From assembly GCF_014295035.1 (NCBI RefSeq), contig NZ_CP060404.1, positions 5,682,501-5,746,500 on the forward strand: DNA of 64,000 nucleotides, read 5' to 3'. This document shows positions 11,861 to 23,388 of this stretch, one piece after another. Each line of letters begins with the position of its first letter. Position 1 is the stretch's first letter. The DNA is from Streptomyces buecherae (lineage in GTDB: Bacteria > Actinomycetota > Actinomycetes > Streptomycetales > Streptomycetaceae). Position numbers and translations under genes: made by a program. Below the pieces are notes generated by a model, which did no database searches, had not been told where the DNA came from, and saw only the letters and a list, made by a program, of their open reading frames with translations.

Positions 11861-12556
11861 GTGGACATCGTCGTGAAGGGCCGCAAGACAGAGGTGCCGG
11901 AGCGGTTCCGCAAGCACGTGGCCGAGAAGCTGAAGCTGGAGAAGATCCAGAAGCTCGACGGCAAGGTGATCAGCCTCGACGTCGAGGTGTCCAAGGAGCA
12001 CAACCCGCGCCAGGCCGACCGTTCCGACCGAGTGGAGATCACCCTCCGCTCCCGGGGGCCGGTGATCCGGGCAGAGGCCGCCGCCGCCGATCCGTACGTG
12101 GCGCTCGACCTCGCCACGGGCAAGCTGGAGCAGCGCCTGCGCAAGCAGAACGACAAGCGTCACGCGCGGCGTGGCAACGGCCGCATCCCGGCGAGCGACG
12201 TCGCGGTGGCCGTGCCGGAGGCCGCCCGGATCAACGGATCAGGCGAGGGCGCCGAGGCCGAGGACGGGGCTGGGGACGGCGTGCCCACCACGAGGATGGG
12301 GCCGCTCGAAGTGCGCGGCGAGGGCCCACTCATCGTCCGTGAGAAGACGCATGCGGCGGCGCCGATGACGCTCGACCAGGCCCTGTACGAGATGGAGTTG
12401 GTCGGCCATGACTTCTACTTGTTCGTCGACTCGGACACCAACCACCCGAGCGTGGTGTACCGGCGACACGGCTACGACTATGGCGTGATCCACCTCAAGA
12501 CGGAGGCGTTCGTCGGTGAGGAGCCGGGTGGCGCCGGCGGCGCGCTCGGCGGCTGA
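11861..12556 (+). CDS. hpf: ribosome hibernation promoting factor, long form
   Basis: A 231-residue long-form HPF that dimerises and stores 70S ribosomes as 100S particles in stationary phase or stress. The N-terminal S30AE/YfiA domain (about 1-105) begins MDIVVKGRKTEVPERFRKH and includes ITLRSRGPVIRAEA. A variable acidic linker follows, then the C-terminal dimerisation domain (about 170-225) with MTLDQALYEMELVGHDFYLF and the conserved VVYRRHGYDYGVIHL. Start taken as GTG with ggag 7 bases upstream; an upstream ATG at 11804 adds 19 residues unlike the family. A bulged hairpin terminator lies at 12724. Confidence 0.94.
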   Translation: MDIVVKGRKTEVPERFRKHVAEKLKLEKIQKLDGKVISLDVEVSKEHNPRQADRSDRVEITLRSRGPVIRAEAAAADPYVALDLATGKLEQRLRKQNDKRHARRGNGRIPASDVAVAVPEAARINGSGEGAEAEDGAGDGVPTTRMGPLEVRGEGPLIVREKTHAAAPMTLDQALYEMELVGHDFYLFVDSDTNHPSVVYRRHGYDYGVIHLKTEAFVGEEPGGAGGALGG

Positions 12557-12723
12557 TCCGCAACCGACCTCCGTCTGACCACGGTCGATGGCGAGACGGC
12601 CCGGCGTCGGCGCCGCAGGGCGCGGCGTGCGGCGCTGGGGATCAACGCGGTGAACCGACGAGAGCTGACTGAATGGATGTACGAGGCGTGGTGACGGCCG
12701 TGTCTCGTAAGACGGTGTAGGTG

Positions 12724-12759
12724 GTGCCCCGGGAGGGCCGAGTTGGCCCTCCGGGGCAC
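12724..12759 (+). terminator. terminator-like hairpin after hpf
   Basis: Inverted repeat with a 15-bp stem (one bulged G on the left arm) and loop gagtt: gtgccccgg on the left pairs with ccggggcac on the right, with agggcc/ggccct inside. It lies about 170 bases past hpf and before the response-regulator gene. There is no U-tract, which is common for streptomycete terminators. The rest of 12557-12900 shows nothing else identifiable. Confidence 0.7.
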
Positions 12760-12900
12760 TACGGTGCGGATGGCGGGAGCACCGGGCCACCTCGTGGGCA
12801 TGGAATCATGGCAGCGTGGTCAATCGGCGCTCGGTGGGGACTGGTTGGCGTGCAGAGCTAGGTGCAACCGCAAGGCCACGGCCTTCATGGGGGAGGAACG

Positions 12901-13644
12901 ATGGCGGACAGCTTCGGGCCCGTGCCCGACGATGACGACGGTCACGGCGTCAACGTCGGTACGGACAGGGGCGAGTCGCGCAAGGAGCCGATCCGGGTCC
13001 TCGTGGTGGACGATCACGCGCTCTTCCGCCGAGGACTGGAGATCGTACTCGCGCAGGAAGCGGACATCCAGGTCATTGGCGAGGCCGGGGATGGGGCCGA
13101 GGCCGTCGAGAAGGCGGCGGACCTGCTCCCCGACATCGTGTTGATGGATGTCCGCATGCCCAAGCGGGGCGGGATCGAGGCGTGTACCGCCATCAAGGAG
13201 GTGGCCCCCAGCGCCAAGATCATCATGCTGACGATCAGCGACGAGGAGGCCGATCTCTACGACGCGATCAAGGCCGGGGCCACCGGATACCTGCTCAAGG
13301 AGATCTCCACCGACGAGGTGGCGACCGCGATCCGGGCCGTTGCCGACGGGCAGTCGCAGATCAGCCCGTCCATGGCGTCCAAGTTGCTGACCGAGTTCAA
13401 GTCGATGATCCAGCGCACCGACGAGCGGCGACTGGTGCCCGCGCCTCGGCTGACCGACCGCGAGCTTGAGGTGCTCAAGCTCGTGGCCACCGGGATGAAC
13501 AACCGCGATATCGCGAAGGAGTTGTTCATCAGCGAGAACACGGTCAAGAACCACGTCCGCAACATCCTGGAGAAGCTCCAGCTCCACTCGCGCATGGAAG
13601 CGGTGGTGTACGCGATGCGGGAGAAGATCCTCGAGATCAGGTGA
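12901..13644 (+). CDS. NarL/LuxR-type response regulator, no adjacent kinase
   Basis: A 247-residue cytosolic DNA-binding regulator. After an acidic lead of about 30 residues comes a receiver domain with D37-D38, phospho-acceptor D83 (IVLMDVRMPKRGG), the Thr of IIMLTISDEE and the Lys of GYLLKEIS. The C-terminal LuxR-type helix-turn-helix has LTDRELEVLKLVATGMNNRDIAKELFISENTVKNHVRNILEKL split across its four helices. The ATG has a strong ggaggaac ribosome site. No kinase gene is adjacent, so it is an orphan in this window. Gene order (hpf before it, YcaQ-like gene after it) matches the Streptomyces orphan regulator I remember as OrrA, but I assign no symbol. Confidence 0.9.
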   Translation: MADSFGPVPDDDDGHGVNVGTDRGESRKEPIRVLVVDDHALFRRGLEIVLAQEADIQVIGEAGDGAEAVEKAADLLPDIVLMDVRMPKRGGIEACTAIKEVAPSAKIIMLTISDEEADLYDAIKAGATGYLLKEISTDEVATAIRAVADGQSQISPSMASKLLTEFKSMIQRTDERRLVPAPRLTDRELEVLKLVATGMNNRDIAKELFISENTVKNHVRNILEKLQLHSRMEAVVYAMREKILEIR

Positions 13645-13702
13645 CGGGTCGCGATGGCCGCACCCGAGGCGGCCGTCGCGGAACCGAGCACGGCCGAGCG
13701 AC

Positions 13703-13783
13703 GGCGACTGATCAACGGTTGATGGCCGTCGGCGACTGGCCAACGGTGGATGATCGTCGGCGACTGGCCAGCAGCGCATGGCC
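13703..13783 (+). repeat. 28-bp imperfect tandem repeat, about three copies
   Basis: Units start at 13703, 13731 and 13759, each opening ggcgactg. They differ at several positions and the third is degraded. The array lies between the convergent response-regulator and glycosylase genes; the rest of 13645-13947 shows no gene. Confidence 0.75.
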
Positions 13784-13947
13784 GGCCGGACGCGCCGTCG
13801 GGCGGCAGCGGCCAGGCGGGCCGGAGCGTCCGCCCCGGGCGAGGCGTTCCGTGAGTCCAGAGCGTCCGCCTCAGCACAGGTGTACCCGGGCGCGGGGCAG
13901 CACCCAGGTGCTCCCGAGCGCGGGGCGCGCACCAGGCCCGGGGGCCG

Positions 13948-15168
13948 TCAGGTGAGGGCGGCGGTGAGTGGGGCGACCAGGTCAGGGTGGCTCACGCGCT
14001 CGATCCGTACGGCGTCGCAGCCCACCCACTCGGCGGCCTCGCGCAGGGCGCGGGCCATGGGGGCCACGTCCTTCGCGCCCCGTAGCGAGAGCTGTCGGGC
14101 CACCAGCGTCGTGCCCTCCCGGGCCGGGTCCACGCGGCCCACGAGCTTGCCGCCGGTGAGCAGGGGCATCGCGAAGTAGCCGTGTATCCGCTTGGGCCGC
14201 GGCACGTAAGCCTCAAGCCGGTGGGTGAAGTCGAAGATGCGCTGGGTGCGCGGTCGGTCCCAGACCAGCGAGTCGAACGGCGACAGCAACGTCGTCCGGT
14301 GCCGCTCCCGGCGCCCCGCGGACTCCGCGGCGAGCGCGGCCGGGTCGGCCCAGGCGGGCTTGTCCCACCCCGTGACCTCGACCGGCGTCAGCCCCGTACT
14401 GGCGATGACGGTGTCCACCTGCTCGTTCCTGATCCGGTGGTAGTCGGCGAGGTCCGCGCGCGTGGCCACGCCCATGGCCGCGCCCGCCTGCGCGACCAGC
14501 CGCCGCAGACACTCCGCGTCCGGCAGGTCGTCGTGCAGCAGGTCCCCCGGGATCGCGCGCTCGGCCAGGTCGTAGACCCGCTTCCAGCCGCGCCGCTCGG
14601 TGCAGACGACCTCGCCGTACATCAGGGCGCGCTCGACCGCGATCTTCGTCGCCGACCAGTCCCACCACTCGCCGCCGTTCTTCGCGCCGCCCAGTTCGGT
14701 GGCGGTCAGCGGGCCCTCGGCGCGCAACTGGGCGATGACCTTCTCGTAGACCCCGGCCGGCAGGTCGTGGTGCCACTGCGGGCGGTCGCGGTACGCGCGG
14801 CGCCGGAACGCGAAGTGTGGCCACTCCTCGATCGGCAGGATGCAGGCGGCGTGGGACCAGTACTCGAAGCTGTGCCTCTCCGTCCAGTACGCGGCCTCCA
14901 CGGTGTCGCGGCCGACGGCGCCGAGTCGGGCGTACGGCACCAGCTCGTGCGACCTGGCCAGGACGGAGATGGTGTCCAACTGGACCGCTCCCAGCGAGCG
15001 CAACACGCCGCGCACGCCCGCCCGTTGGTCCCGCGCGCCCAGCAGCCCCTGGGCGCGCAGCGCGATGCGGCGGGCCTCGTCGGCGGACAGGGTGACCTCG
15101 GGGCGTGCGGGCGGCGTCGCCGCGTCGGCAGCGCGGGCGACGCGGCTCGCTGACAGGGGAGTTGTCAT
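13948..15168 (-). CDS. YcaQ-like winged-helix DNA glycosylase (HTH_42 family)
   Basis: A 406-residue protein of the HTH_42 family. Its characterised members, AlkZ and E. coli YcaQ (AlkX), are DNA glycosylases that remove bulky or crosslinked alkyl adducts. The catalytic segment here is AVQLDTISVLARSHEL. Its Q-L-D triplet matches the QxD signature of the YcaQ-like subgroup rather than the QxQ of AlkZ-type self-resistance enzymes. Other family segments are ERHSFEYWSHAACILP, EWPHFAFRRRAYR, LLSPFDSLVWDRPRTQRIF and GKLVGRVDPAREG. Start chosen at the ATG giving MTTPLSASRVA; the frame is open to 15330 with unlikely sequence. Predicted role is repair of natural-product or endogenous crosslinks (inference). 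Confidence 0.88.
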   Translation of the reverse strand: MTTPLSASRVARAADAATPPARPEVTLSADEARRIALRAQGLLGARDQRAGVRGVLRSLGAVQLDTISVLARSHELVPYARLGAVGRDTVEAAYWTERHSFEYWSHAACILPIEEWPHFAFRRRAYRDRPQWHHDLPAGVYEKVIAQLRAEGPLTATELGGAKNGGEWWDWSATKIAVERALMYGEVVCTERRGWKRVYDLAERAIPGDLLHDDLPDAECLRRLVAQAGAAMGVATRADLADYHRIRNEQVDTVIASTGLTPVEVTGWDKPAWADPAALAAESAGRRERHRTTLLSPFDSLVWDRPRTQRIFDFTHRLEAYVPRPKRIHGYFAMPLLTGGKLVGRVDPAREGTTLVARQLSLRGAKDVAPMARALREAAEWVGCDAVRIERVSHPDLVAPLTAALT

Positions 15169-15415
15169 GCCGGACACAGTAAACGGTGGCACTGACAACG
15201 CCGTCGGCACGCGCTGTGCCGTGTGCACGAGGCCGGCGACGGGTCTGCGGAGCCGGCGATGTCCCACGATCGAGTGAGCCCGACGTCCCTCCCGACCCCC
15301 CGCCCGAGCCGCGTCCGCCCCCCCGGTCAAGCCCCGCCGGGGCGCTCACACGCCGGGCCGGCCCCGGCCCCGTAACCGGCCCGCGAGCCGAGCCGAGCCG
15401 AACCGAATGCCGGGG

Positions 15416-15541
15416 ACGGAACCGACCCTCACCTCCGCCCTGCCGAGCCGGACGCCGGAAACGGAACCGACCCTCGCCTCCGCGCTGCCCAGCCGGACGC
15501 CGGAGGCGGGGCCGGTACTCGTCCCCGCGCTGCCAGCCGGC
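15416..15541 (+). repeat. 45-bp imperfect tandem repeat
   Basis: Two well-matched 45-bp units (15416-15460 and 15461-15505), beginning acggaaccgaccctc, plus a degraded third from 15506. The period is 15 codons, and plus-strand translation gives TEPTLTSALPSRTPE then TEPTLASALPSRTPE, then a decayed copy. It sits in the 462-base spacer between two minus-strand genes. The plus-strand frame runs antisense into the acetyltransferase gene, so I do not call it a gene. Confidence 0.75.
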
Positions 15542-15630
15542 CGACCCGCACCGCCCAGCCGACCGACCCGCTGCCCAGCCGCCACCCGCCCGACCCGTGA
15601 CGCCCCGACCCGCGACGCGCCGGTCGTAGG

Positions 15631-16221
15631 TCAGGACGGTTGCGGGCCGGGCAGGTACGGGGTCGGGGTCGGGAGGCCGAGGTCGCTGGGGAGGAGGGAG
15701 CCGATCCAGGAGTCCCGGCGGGTGCCCGCGTGCGGGATGCGGGCGCGTAGCGTGCCCTCCCGTTGGAAGCCGAGTGAGCGGGCGACGGCCCAGGAGCCCT
15801 CGTTGCCGACCTCGGCGTACCACTCCATGCGCTCCACGCCCAGCTCGCCGAAGGCCCAGTCGATCATGCGGCGGGCGGCCTCGACGGTGTAGCCGCGGCC
15901 ACGGTGTTCCTTAACCGTCCAGTAGCCGATCTCCGCCTGCCGCTCCGGGCCGGCCAGCTCCAGGCGGACCAGTCCCATGGCGCCCACGAGCACGCCGTCG
16001 TCCTTCGTGACCACGGCGAGGCTGTACGAGGTGTTGTCGCGCCACCCGTTCGGGACCATCTCGGTGACGAAGTTTTGGGCGTGCTCGCGCAGGTACGGCG
16101 AGGGCACGTTCGTCCAGCGCGGAATGTCCGGGTCCTGGCAGGCGGCGAGGACCGCGTCCACGTCGGACGCCTCGAACGGGCGCAGGACCAGGCGGGGGGT
16201 GTTGAGTATCAGGGGCTCCAT
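15631..16221 (-). CDS. GNAT family N-acetyltransferase (RimJ/RimL-like)
   Basis: A 196-residue acetyl-CoA-dependent acetyltransferase. It opens MEPLILNTPRLVLRPFEASD, typical of the RimJ/RimL-like branch. The acetyl-CoA pyrophosphate-binding loop is HRGRGYTVEAARRMIDWAF, and the C-terminal part reads NEGSWAVARSLGFQREGTLR. Such enzymes modify protein N-termini or small amines; the substrate cannot be told from sequence. The frame is open to 16545, but only the internal ATG at 16221 gives a family-like N-terminus. Monocistronic. Confidence 0.88.
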   Translation of the reverse strand: MEPLILNTPRLVLRPFEASDVDAVLAACQDPDIPRWTNVPSPYLREHAQNFVTEMVPNGWRDNTSYSLAVVTKDDGVLVGAMGLVRLELAGPERQAEIGYWTVKEHRGRGYTVEAARRMIDWAFGELGVERMEWYAEVGNEGSWAVARSLGFQREGTLRARIPHAGTRRDSWIGSLLPSDLGLPTPTPYLPGPQPS

Positions 16222-16834
16222 GGATCGAGTGTGGTCGCTCCACCCGGTCTGCGAAAACCATTTTGCGCTCCGGCGTGGGGCGCCGGGCCGCGTCCCGTCG
16301 CACTTCACCGGCCGGACCGGTGGCGCGGCGCCGGGCGCCGCGCGGCTCCGGGGGCGGGGACGAGGCGCGGCCGGGCCGGGCGGCGCGCCCGGCTCCGCGC
16401 GGGCGGAGGGGCGTCGCGTCGTGCGGATGGCGGAGTGCCGCTCCCCGTACGAAGGGTGCGGTGCCGCCTCCCGTACGGATGACGTGGACCTGTCGCGCGC
16501 GAAGGGGGCGAGGCATGGGACGGCGATGGCGGTTCGCGCGGTCACGATGCGTAAGGGCCGCGTGGGGGTGGCGCGGTGGGGAACGGGATCGGCGGTGTCT
16601 CGTGGGGTTGGAGAGGCGGTGGTGATCCCGCCCTTCCGGGGGGTCTCCAGGCACCTTCGGCGGGGTTCGCGCGTTGGGAACTGAGGGCGACAGCGAGCCT
16701 TCGTACGGACGGACCTCCCGGGGCAGGCTGGTCCTGACTTACGATGGCCGTTGCGGCAGGCCCCGTGGCCCCCGATAATGCCGCGCTAGCGCACCCGAAC
16801 CGTGCCAGGTCCGACCGGCAAGGAGCCAGCCTAC
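16222..16834 (+). promoter_or_regulatory. intergenic region between acetyltransferase and secA
   Basis: A 613-base divergent spacer. No convincing coding region: the open frames in it are GC-driven and lack homology signals. It must contain promoters for both flanking genes; no clear -35/-10 pair is recognisable. Confidence 0.4.
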
Positions 16835-19690
<2,856 letters not shown>

Positions 19691-19728
19691 CACGTCATGA
19701 CCGGGGCGGCGGGAGCCGCTCCGGAGCG

Positions 19729-19759
19729 CGGGCCCGGCATCGTCGCGATGCCGGGCCCG
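19729..19759 (+). terminator. secA terminator
   Basis: A perfect 14-bp GC-rich stem (19729-19742 with 19746-19759) with a 3-base loop, 39 bases past the secA stop codon. It also lies downstream of the convergent Rv3235-family gene, so it may serve both. Confidence 0.88.
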
Positions 19760-19970
19760 TGGCGTTTCTGGCTCCACGGGCCGAGGCGCTGGGCCGGGCG
19801 ACGCTGGTCCGGGCGTGCTGGGCCGCCCCGGTTGGGCCGTCCCCGCTGTGGTGTCCCCGTCGTGGTGCGCCGGTCGCGCTGGGCCCCAGGTGGCTAGTCG
19901 CGGGGTTCGCCTGCCCGCGTCGCCGGGACCGTGTCGGCGCCGCTGTCCCGCCGGTGGCCTGGCGCGTCGG

Positions 19971-20645
19971 TCACGGCGGCCCGGGGTGGCCCGGCGGGTG
20001 GCCGAGGTCGATCGCGGCGCAGCGCCAGCGGCCGTCGGCGCCCTCCTCAAGCCGGAAGGCCAGCGCCCGCAGACGGTCGCCGGCCGCGATGCGGGCGAAC
20101 GCCTCGATGACCCACGGCTCGGGGCGGAACTCGTCGCAGTGCCGCACGACCGGCGGCCACACCCGCGGGCCCGGCCCGGCCGGGTGCGTGCGGGCCGCGG
20201 CGCGGGCCGTGGCGCTCGGGGTCGTGGGCGGGCAGAGGCTCGGGTGCGGGGCGAGCCGGGTCAACTGGTCGTAGGCGGCGCCCTGGGTGTGGCCGAGCAT
20301 CCAGTGCACCGGGCGTTGACCGCTGAGGGTGAGCAGCAGCCGGTTGGCGAACCAGTAGCGGGGCAGCCGCTCGCGGGCGCGGTGCCGGGCGGCGAGGTCA
20401 GCGCCGCCGGGGCGCCGCTGGTCGCGCCGGCGCGGTGGGCCGCTGTACTGCCGCGGCACCCGGTGCCCGCCGGGCCTGGCGCCGGCGCCGAACGCGGCCC
20501 TGGGCCCCAGCGTCCCCGGCGTGCCGTCGGCCGCCGCCCTGCCGCGTGGCGGGGCGGCCGGTTCCGTACGAGGTGGCGTGGGGCGGGCGCGCGTCGTGGC
20601 GCTCGTGGTCCCTCGTGTGGCTGCCCCGGTGCTCCGTCGCTCCAT
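19971..20645 (-). CDS. Rv3235 family protein
   Basis: A 224-residue protein of unknown function, convergent with secA. The N-terminal 80 or so residues are Arg/Pro/Ala-rich and look disordered. The conserved part (about 85-224) contains RYWFANRLLLTLSGQRPVHWMLGHTQ, RLAP and the C-terminal EPWVIEAFARIAAGDRLRALAFRLEE with RWRCAAIDLG. These match my memory of the actinobacterial Rv3235 family, whose genes also lie near secA in mycobacteria. No catalytic motif, signal peptide or membrane segment is visible. ATG start at 20645; the true start could be internal because the N-terminus is low complexity. Confidence 0.75.
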   Translation of the reverse strand: MERRSTGAATRGTTSATTRARPTPPRTEPAAPPRGRAAADGTPGTLGPRAAFGAGARPGGHRVPRQYSGPPRRRDQRRPGGADLAARHRARERLPRYWFANRLLLTLSGQRPVHWMLGHTQGAAYDQLTRLAPHPSLCPPTTPSATARAAARTHPAGPGPRVWPPVVRHCDEFRPEPWVIEAFARIAAGDRLRALAFRLEEGADGRWRCAAIDLGHPPGHPGPP

Positions 20646-20954
20646 CCGTCACGCGCCCCCGTCGTCCCGGCCCGGTCTTGATACCGGGCAGTAGCTTTCG
20701 TTGCGTGACTTCTACCGGCGGGGCGCGCGTGCGAGCAACGCCGAAGCGCGGGTGGGAACCTCGCTGTGCGTGACCACCTATCTGGGTGACATACGCGCAG
20801 GGGAGCGGGACAGCTCTTGCGCCCGGGGCGACGTGGTGCACGCGGTACGGCACGGGCCGTAGCCCCTCCTCCGAAGGGGGACCGGCGCGCTTATGCTTGC
20901 GGGCGGCACGGCTCCGCGTGCCGTGACGGACATGTCTTTACGAAAGCGGCGAAC
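20646..20954 (+). promoter_or_regulatory. divergent spacer before the DUF6912-type gene
   Basis: A 309-base stretch between divergent genes. It contains an inverted repeat gcggcacgg...ccgtgccg-like around 20900-20925 close to the downstream gene. No gene is supported here; a minus-strand frame that crosses it is a shadow. Confidence 0.35.
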
Positions 20955-21461
20955 ATGCGCGTGTACGTCCCCCTGACCCTCCCCGGCCTCGCCGAGGCGC
21001 TCAAGGCGGGCGAGCTGGGCCCGGCCCCGCTGGACGCCTACGCGGTGACGCCGGCGCTGCGCGAGTGGTACGTCTCGGACGACATCGAGGAGCTGGAGTA
21101 CGCGGCGCTCAACCGGGCCGCGGCGGCCTCGCTGCGCCGGCTCGCCGGTAACCCCTCGGCGCCCCGCCGCCGCGTGGTCGTGGCGGTGGACGTGGCGGAC
21201 GGCCAGGCCGTCGCCGACCCGGACCGTGGGCTCGACCAGTCGGCCCTCGGCGAGGTGCGCATCGCCTCCGCCATCCCGCTGAGCAAGGCCGCCGCGGTGC
21301 ACGTGGACGGGCCGGACGCGGAGGCGGACGTGAGCGCCGCCGCCGCCGCGCTCGGCGCGGCCGACCAGGGCGACGACGACGCGCAGTTCACGGTGGACGG
21401 GGCCGAGGACCACGAGCTGCTGTGGTACGCGACCCAGGAGATCCCCAACCTCATCGACTGA
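20955..21461 (+). CDS. DUF6912-type conserved actinobacterial protein
   Basis: A 168-residue protein of unknown function, conserved as far as I recall in Streptomyces next to secA. It opens MRVYVPLTLPGLAEALKAGELG and has EWYVSDDIEELEYAALNRAA, RRRVVVAVDVADG, VRIASAIPLSKAAAVHVD and a C-terminal HELLWYATQEIPNLID. Composition is Ala- and Asp/Glu-rich, with no signal peptide, membrane segment or recognisable active site. The ATG at 20955 is clear because the upstream frame is non-coding in character. A HAD-phosphatase gene follows on the same strand after 138 bases. Confidence 0.8.
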   Translation: MRVYVPLTLPGLAEALKAGELGPAPLDAYAVTPALREWYVSDDIEELEYAALNRAAAASLRRLAGNPSAPRRRVVVAVDVADGQAVADPDRGLDQSALGEVRIASAIPLSKAAAVHVDGPDAEADVSAAAAALGAADQGDDDAQFTVDGAEDHELLWYATQEIPNLID

Positions 21462-21599
21462 GCCCGGCGCCCTCGGGTCCCCGGGCCCGTGGCCCGCCCG
21501 GCCGCTCGGAGGCGCCCGTCGCGGGCCCCCACCGGCGGTTCGTCGGGAGTTGCCGAACGCGTGGGCCGGCTGTCAGAGGTGCCGGGTACCTTCGAAGGC

Positions 21600-22262
21600 A
21601 TGGGTAAGCGCGAGACGCACATCATCTGGGACTGGAACGGAACCCTCTTCCACGACATCGACGCCGTGATCGCGGCCACCAACGCCGCGTTCGCCGAGAT
21701 CGGCCTCGACCCCATCACCCTTGAGCGCTATCGCGAGCTGTACTGCGTCCCCATCCCGCTCTTCTACGAGCGCCTCATGGGACGGCTGCCGACGCCGGAG
21801 GAGTGGGCGCAGATGGACGTGGCGTTCCAGCGCCAGTATGCGATGCGGCGGGCCGCCTGTCAGCTCGCCGCCGGCGCGGAGGCGCTGCTCGAACGCTGGC
21901 AGACGACGGGGCGCACCCAGTCCCTGCTCTCCCTGTACGAGCACGACAACCTGGTGCCCCTGGTGCGCCGCTTCGGCATAGAGTCGCGCTTCGTCCGCGT
22001 GCAGGGGCGTACGGGGCCGTCCGGCGGCGGCAAGGCGGAGGACATGGTGCGCCACCTCGCGCGGCTCGACGGGGTGCGGGCGGGCCGGACCGTGGTGATC
22101 GGCGACGCGCTCGACGACGCCCTGGCCGCGCGGCAGGCGGGGGCGCACGCCGTGCTCTACTCCGGCGGCTCGCACAGCCGGGCCAGCCTCGCGGCGGCCG
22201 GGGTGCCCATCGCCGACACGTTGGCCGAGGCCATCGAGCTGGCCGAGGTGTTGACGGCCTGA
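21600..22262 (+). CDS. HAD family hydrolase (phosphoglycolate phosphatase-like)
   Basis: A 220-residue cytosolic haloacid-dehalogenase-fold phosphatase. Motif I is IIWDWNGTLFHD with the nucleophile and acid Asp residues; Trp between them (DWNGT) marks a known subset. A helical cap follows. Motif II appears near SLLSLYEHD, motif III lysine near GGGKAEDMVRHL and motif IV as VVIGDALDDALAARQAGAHAV. Substrate is not predictable from sequence; small phosphate esters such as phosphoglycolate are typical. The frame opens at 21489, but MGKRETHII at 21600 is the sensible start. Confidence 0.88.
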   Translation: MGKRETHIIWDWNGTLFHDIDAVIAATNAAFAEIGLDPITLERYRELYCVPIPLFYERLMGRLPTPEEWAQMDVAFQRQYAMRRAACQLAAGAEALLERWQTTGRTQSLLSLYEHDNLVPLVRRFGIESRFVRVQGRTGPSGGGKAEDMVRHLARLDGVRAGRTVVIGDALDDALAARQAGAHAVLYSGGSHSRASLAAAGVPIADTLAEAIELAEVLTA

Positions 22263-22330
22263 TGACGCCCCGCCCGCCGCCCGTGCTGCGGCACCGCGCC
22301 CGCCGCGCGGTGCCCGCGGCCCGCGCGCCG

Positions 22331-22897
22331 TCAGCTCACCGGGGCCTTGTCCCGAAGCACTGTCAGGAACGCGCGCATCCACGCCGGGTGGTCCGACCAG
22401 CCGCGCGCGGACACCAGCGTCCCGTCCACGACGACCTCGGCGTCCTGGAAGGTGGCCCCCGCCGCCTGCATGTCGAGTTCGAGGGCCGGGTAGGCGGTGA
22501 CCCGACGGCCGCGCAGGCTGTCGGTGGCGGCGGTCAGCTGCGGGCCGTGACAGATCTGGGCCACGGGCTTGTCCGCGTCGAAGAACGCCTTGACCACCTT
22601 CCGCAGCTCGCCGTCGTTGCGCAGGTACTCCGGCGCCCGGCCGCCCGGGATCACCAGGGCGGCGTACTCGCCCGGTTCCACCTCGGTGAAGGCGAGGTCG
22701 GCGGGCCAGCTGTAGCCGGGCTTCTCGGTGTAGGTGTCGAAGCCGTCCTCGAAGTCGTGGACGACGAAGCGCAGCGTCTTGCGGGCCGGCGCCGCGATGT
22801 GCACCTCGTAGCCCTCCTCGCGCAGCCGCTGGTAGGGGTAGAGCACCTCCAGGGACTCCGCCGCGTCGCCCGTCACGATGAGGATCCTCGCCGTCAT
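22331..22897 (-). CDS. DJ-1/PfpI family protein
   Basis: A 188-residue class-I glutamine-amidotransferase-like protein of the DJ-1/PfpI superfamily. Visible are TARILIVTGDAAESLEVLYPYQRL, the acidic-residue strand VIPGGRAPEYLR and the nucleophile elbow AQICHGPQL with the reactive Cys. The C-terminal part (VVDGTLVSARGWSDHPAWMRAFL) is typical. Members act as stress proteins, deglycases or proteases; which applies here is unknown. Start at the ATG 22897 with ggagg 8 bases upstream; a GTG three codons earlier is possible. Confidence 0.88.
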   Translation of the reverse strand: MTARILIVTGDAAESLEVLYPYQRLREEGYEVHIAAPARKTLRFVVHDFEDGFDTYTEKPGYSWPADLAFTEVEPGEYAALVIPGGRAPEYLRNDGELRKVVKAFFDADKPVAQICHGPQLTAATDSLRGRRVTAYPALELDMQAAGATFQDAEVVVDGTLVSARGWSDHPAWMRAFLTVLRDKAPVS

Positions 22898-23388
22898 GCC
22901 GCCCACCTCCGCGGTGCGCCGACGGGGCTGGCCCGGGCGGCGCTAGCTCCGAACTGTCCGTTTTGTTCACCGTGCATCGCCGCGCGCCGTTTGCCAACCC
23001 CTCCGGGCCCGCTCGGCGACTTCCTGCCGCGCGCGGCGCACCTTGGTCCGATTCGTCAAAGTCCGGGGCCCAGATTTGTACATACCCGGCCGATGACGGC
23101 GAGCGGGTGGGGAGCGATAGCCTTACGCCGTGATCAGCGCGATACCCCACGGGGGCGGAGCTGCCCCCTCACCTGGCCTTCGTCAGGCGGGACCCCAGCG
23201 CCCGGAGCACCATAGTGCCCGGGCCGCCGCTGATTCCCTTCCGCAGGGTTGTTGGCCACATTTGGTCAAGACCGACCCGGCTGTCGCTCATTCCCGCATA
23301 ACGTCGACAGTGACCGGCGATCCCGCGTCTCGACGTCATGCCACCGCACATCGATGTCACGCAACGGCGCGCGACAGGAGCAGAGGAA
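22898..23388 (+). promoter_or_regulatory. divergent promoter region between pfpI-like gene and gdh
   Basis: A 491-base divergent spacer with AT-richer patches near 22960 (ttttgttcacc) and 23070 (tttgtacatac). It should carry promoters for both genes; none can be assigned with confidence. No coding region is supported. Confidence 0.4.

Noticed and set aside
19759..20681. Plus-strand frames opposite the Rv3235-family gene
   Set aside because: Arg/Pro/Ala-rich shadows; only the minus-strand frame shows the family's conserved C-terminal part.
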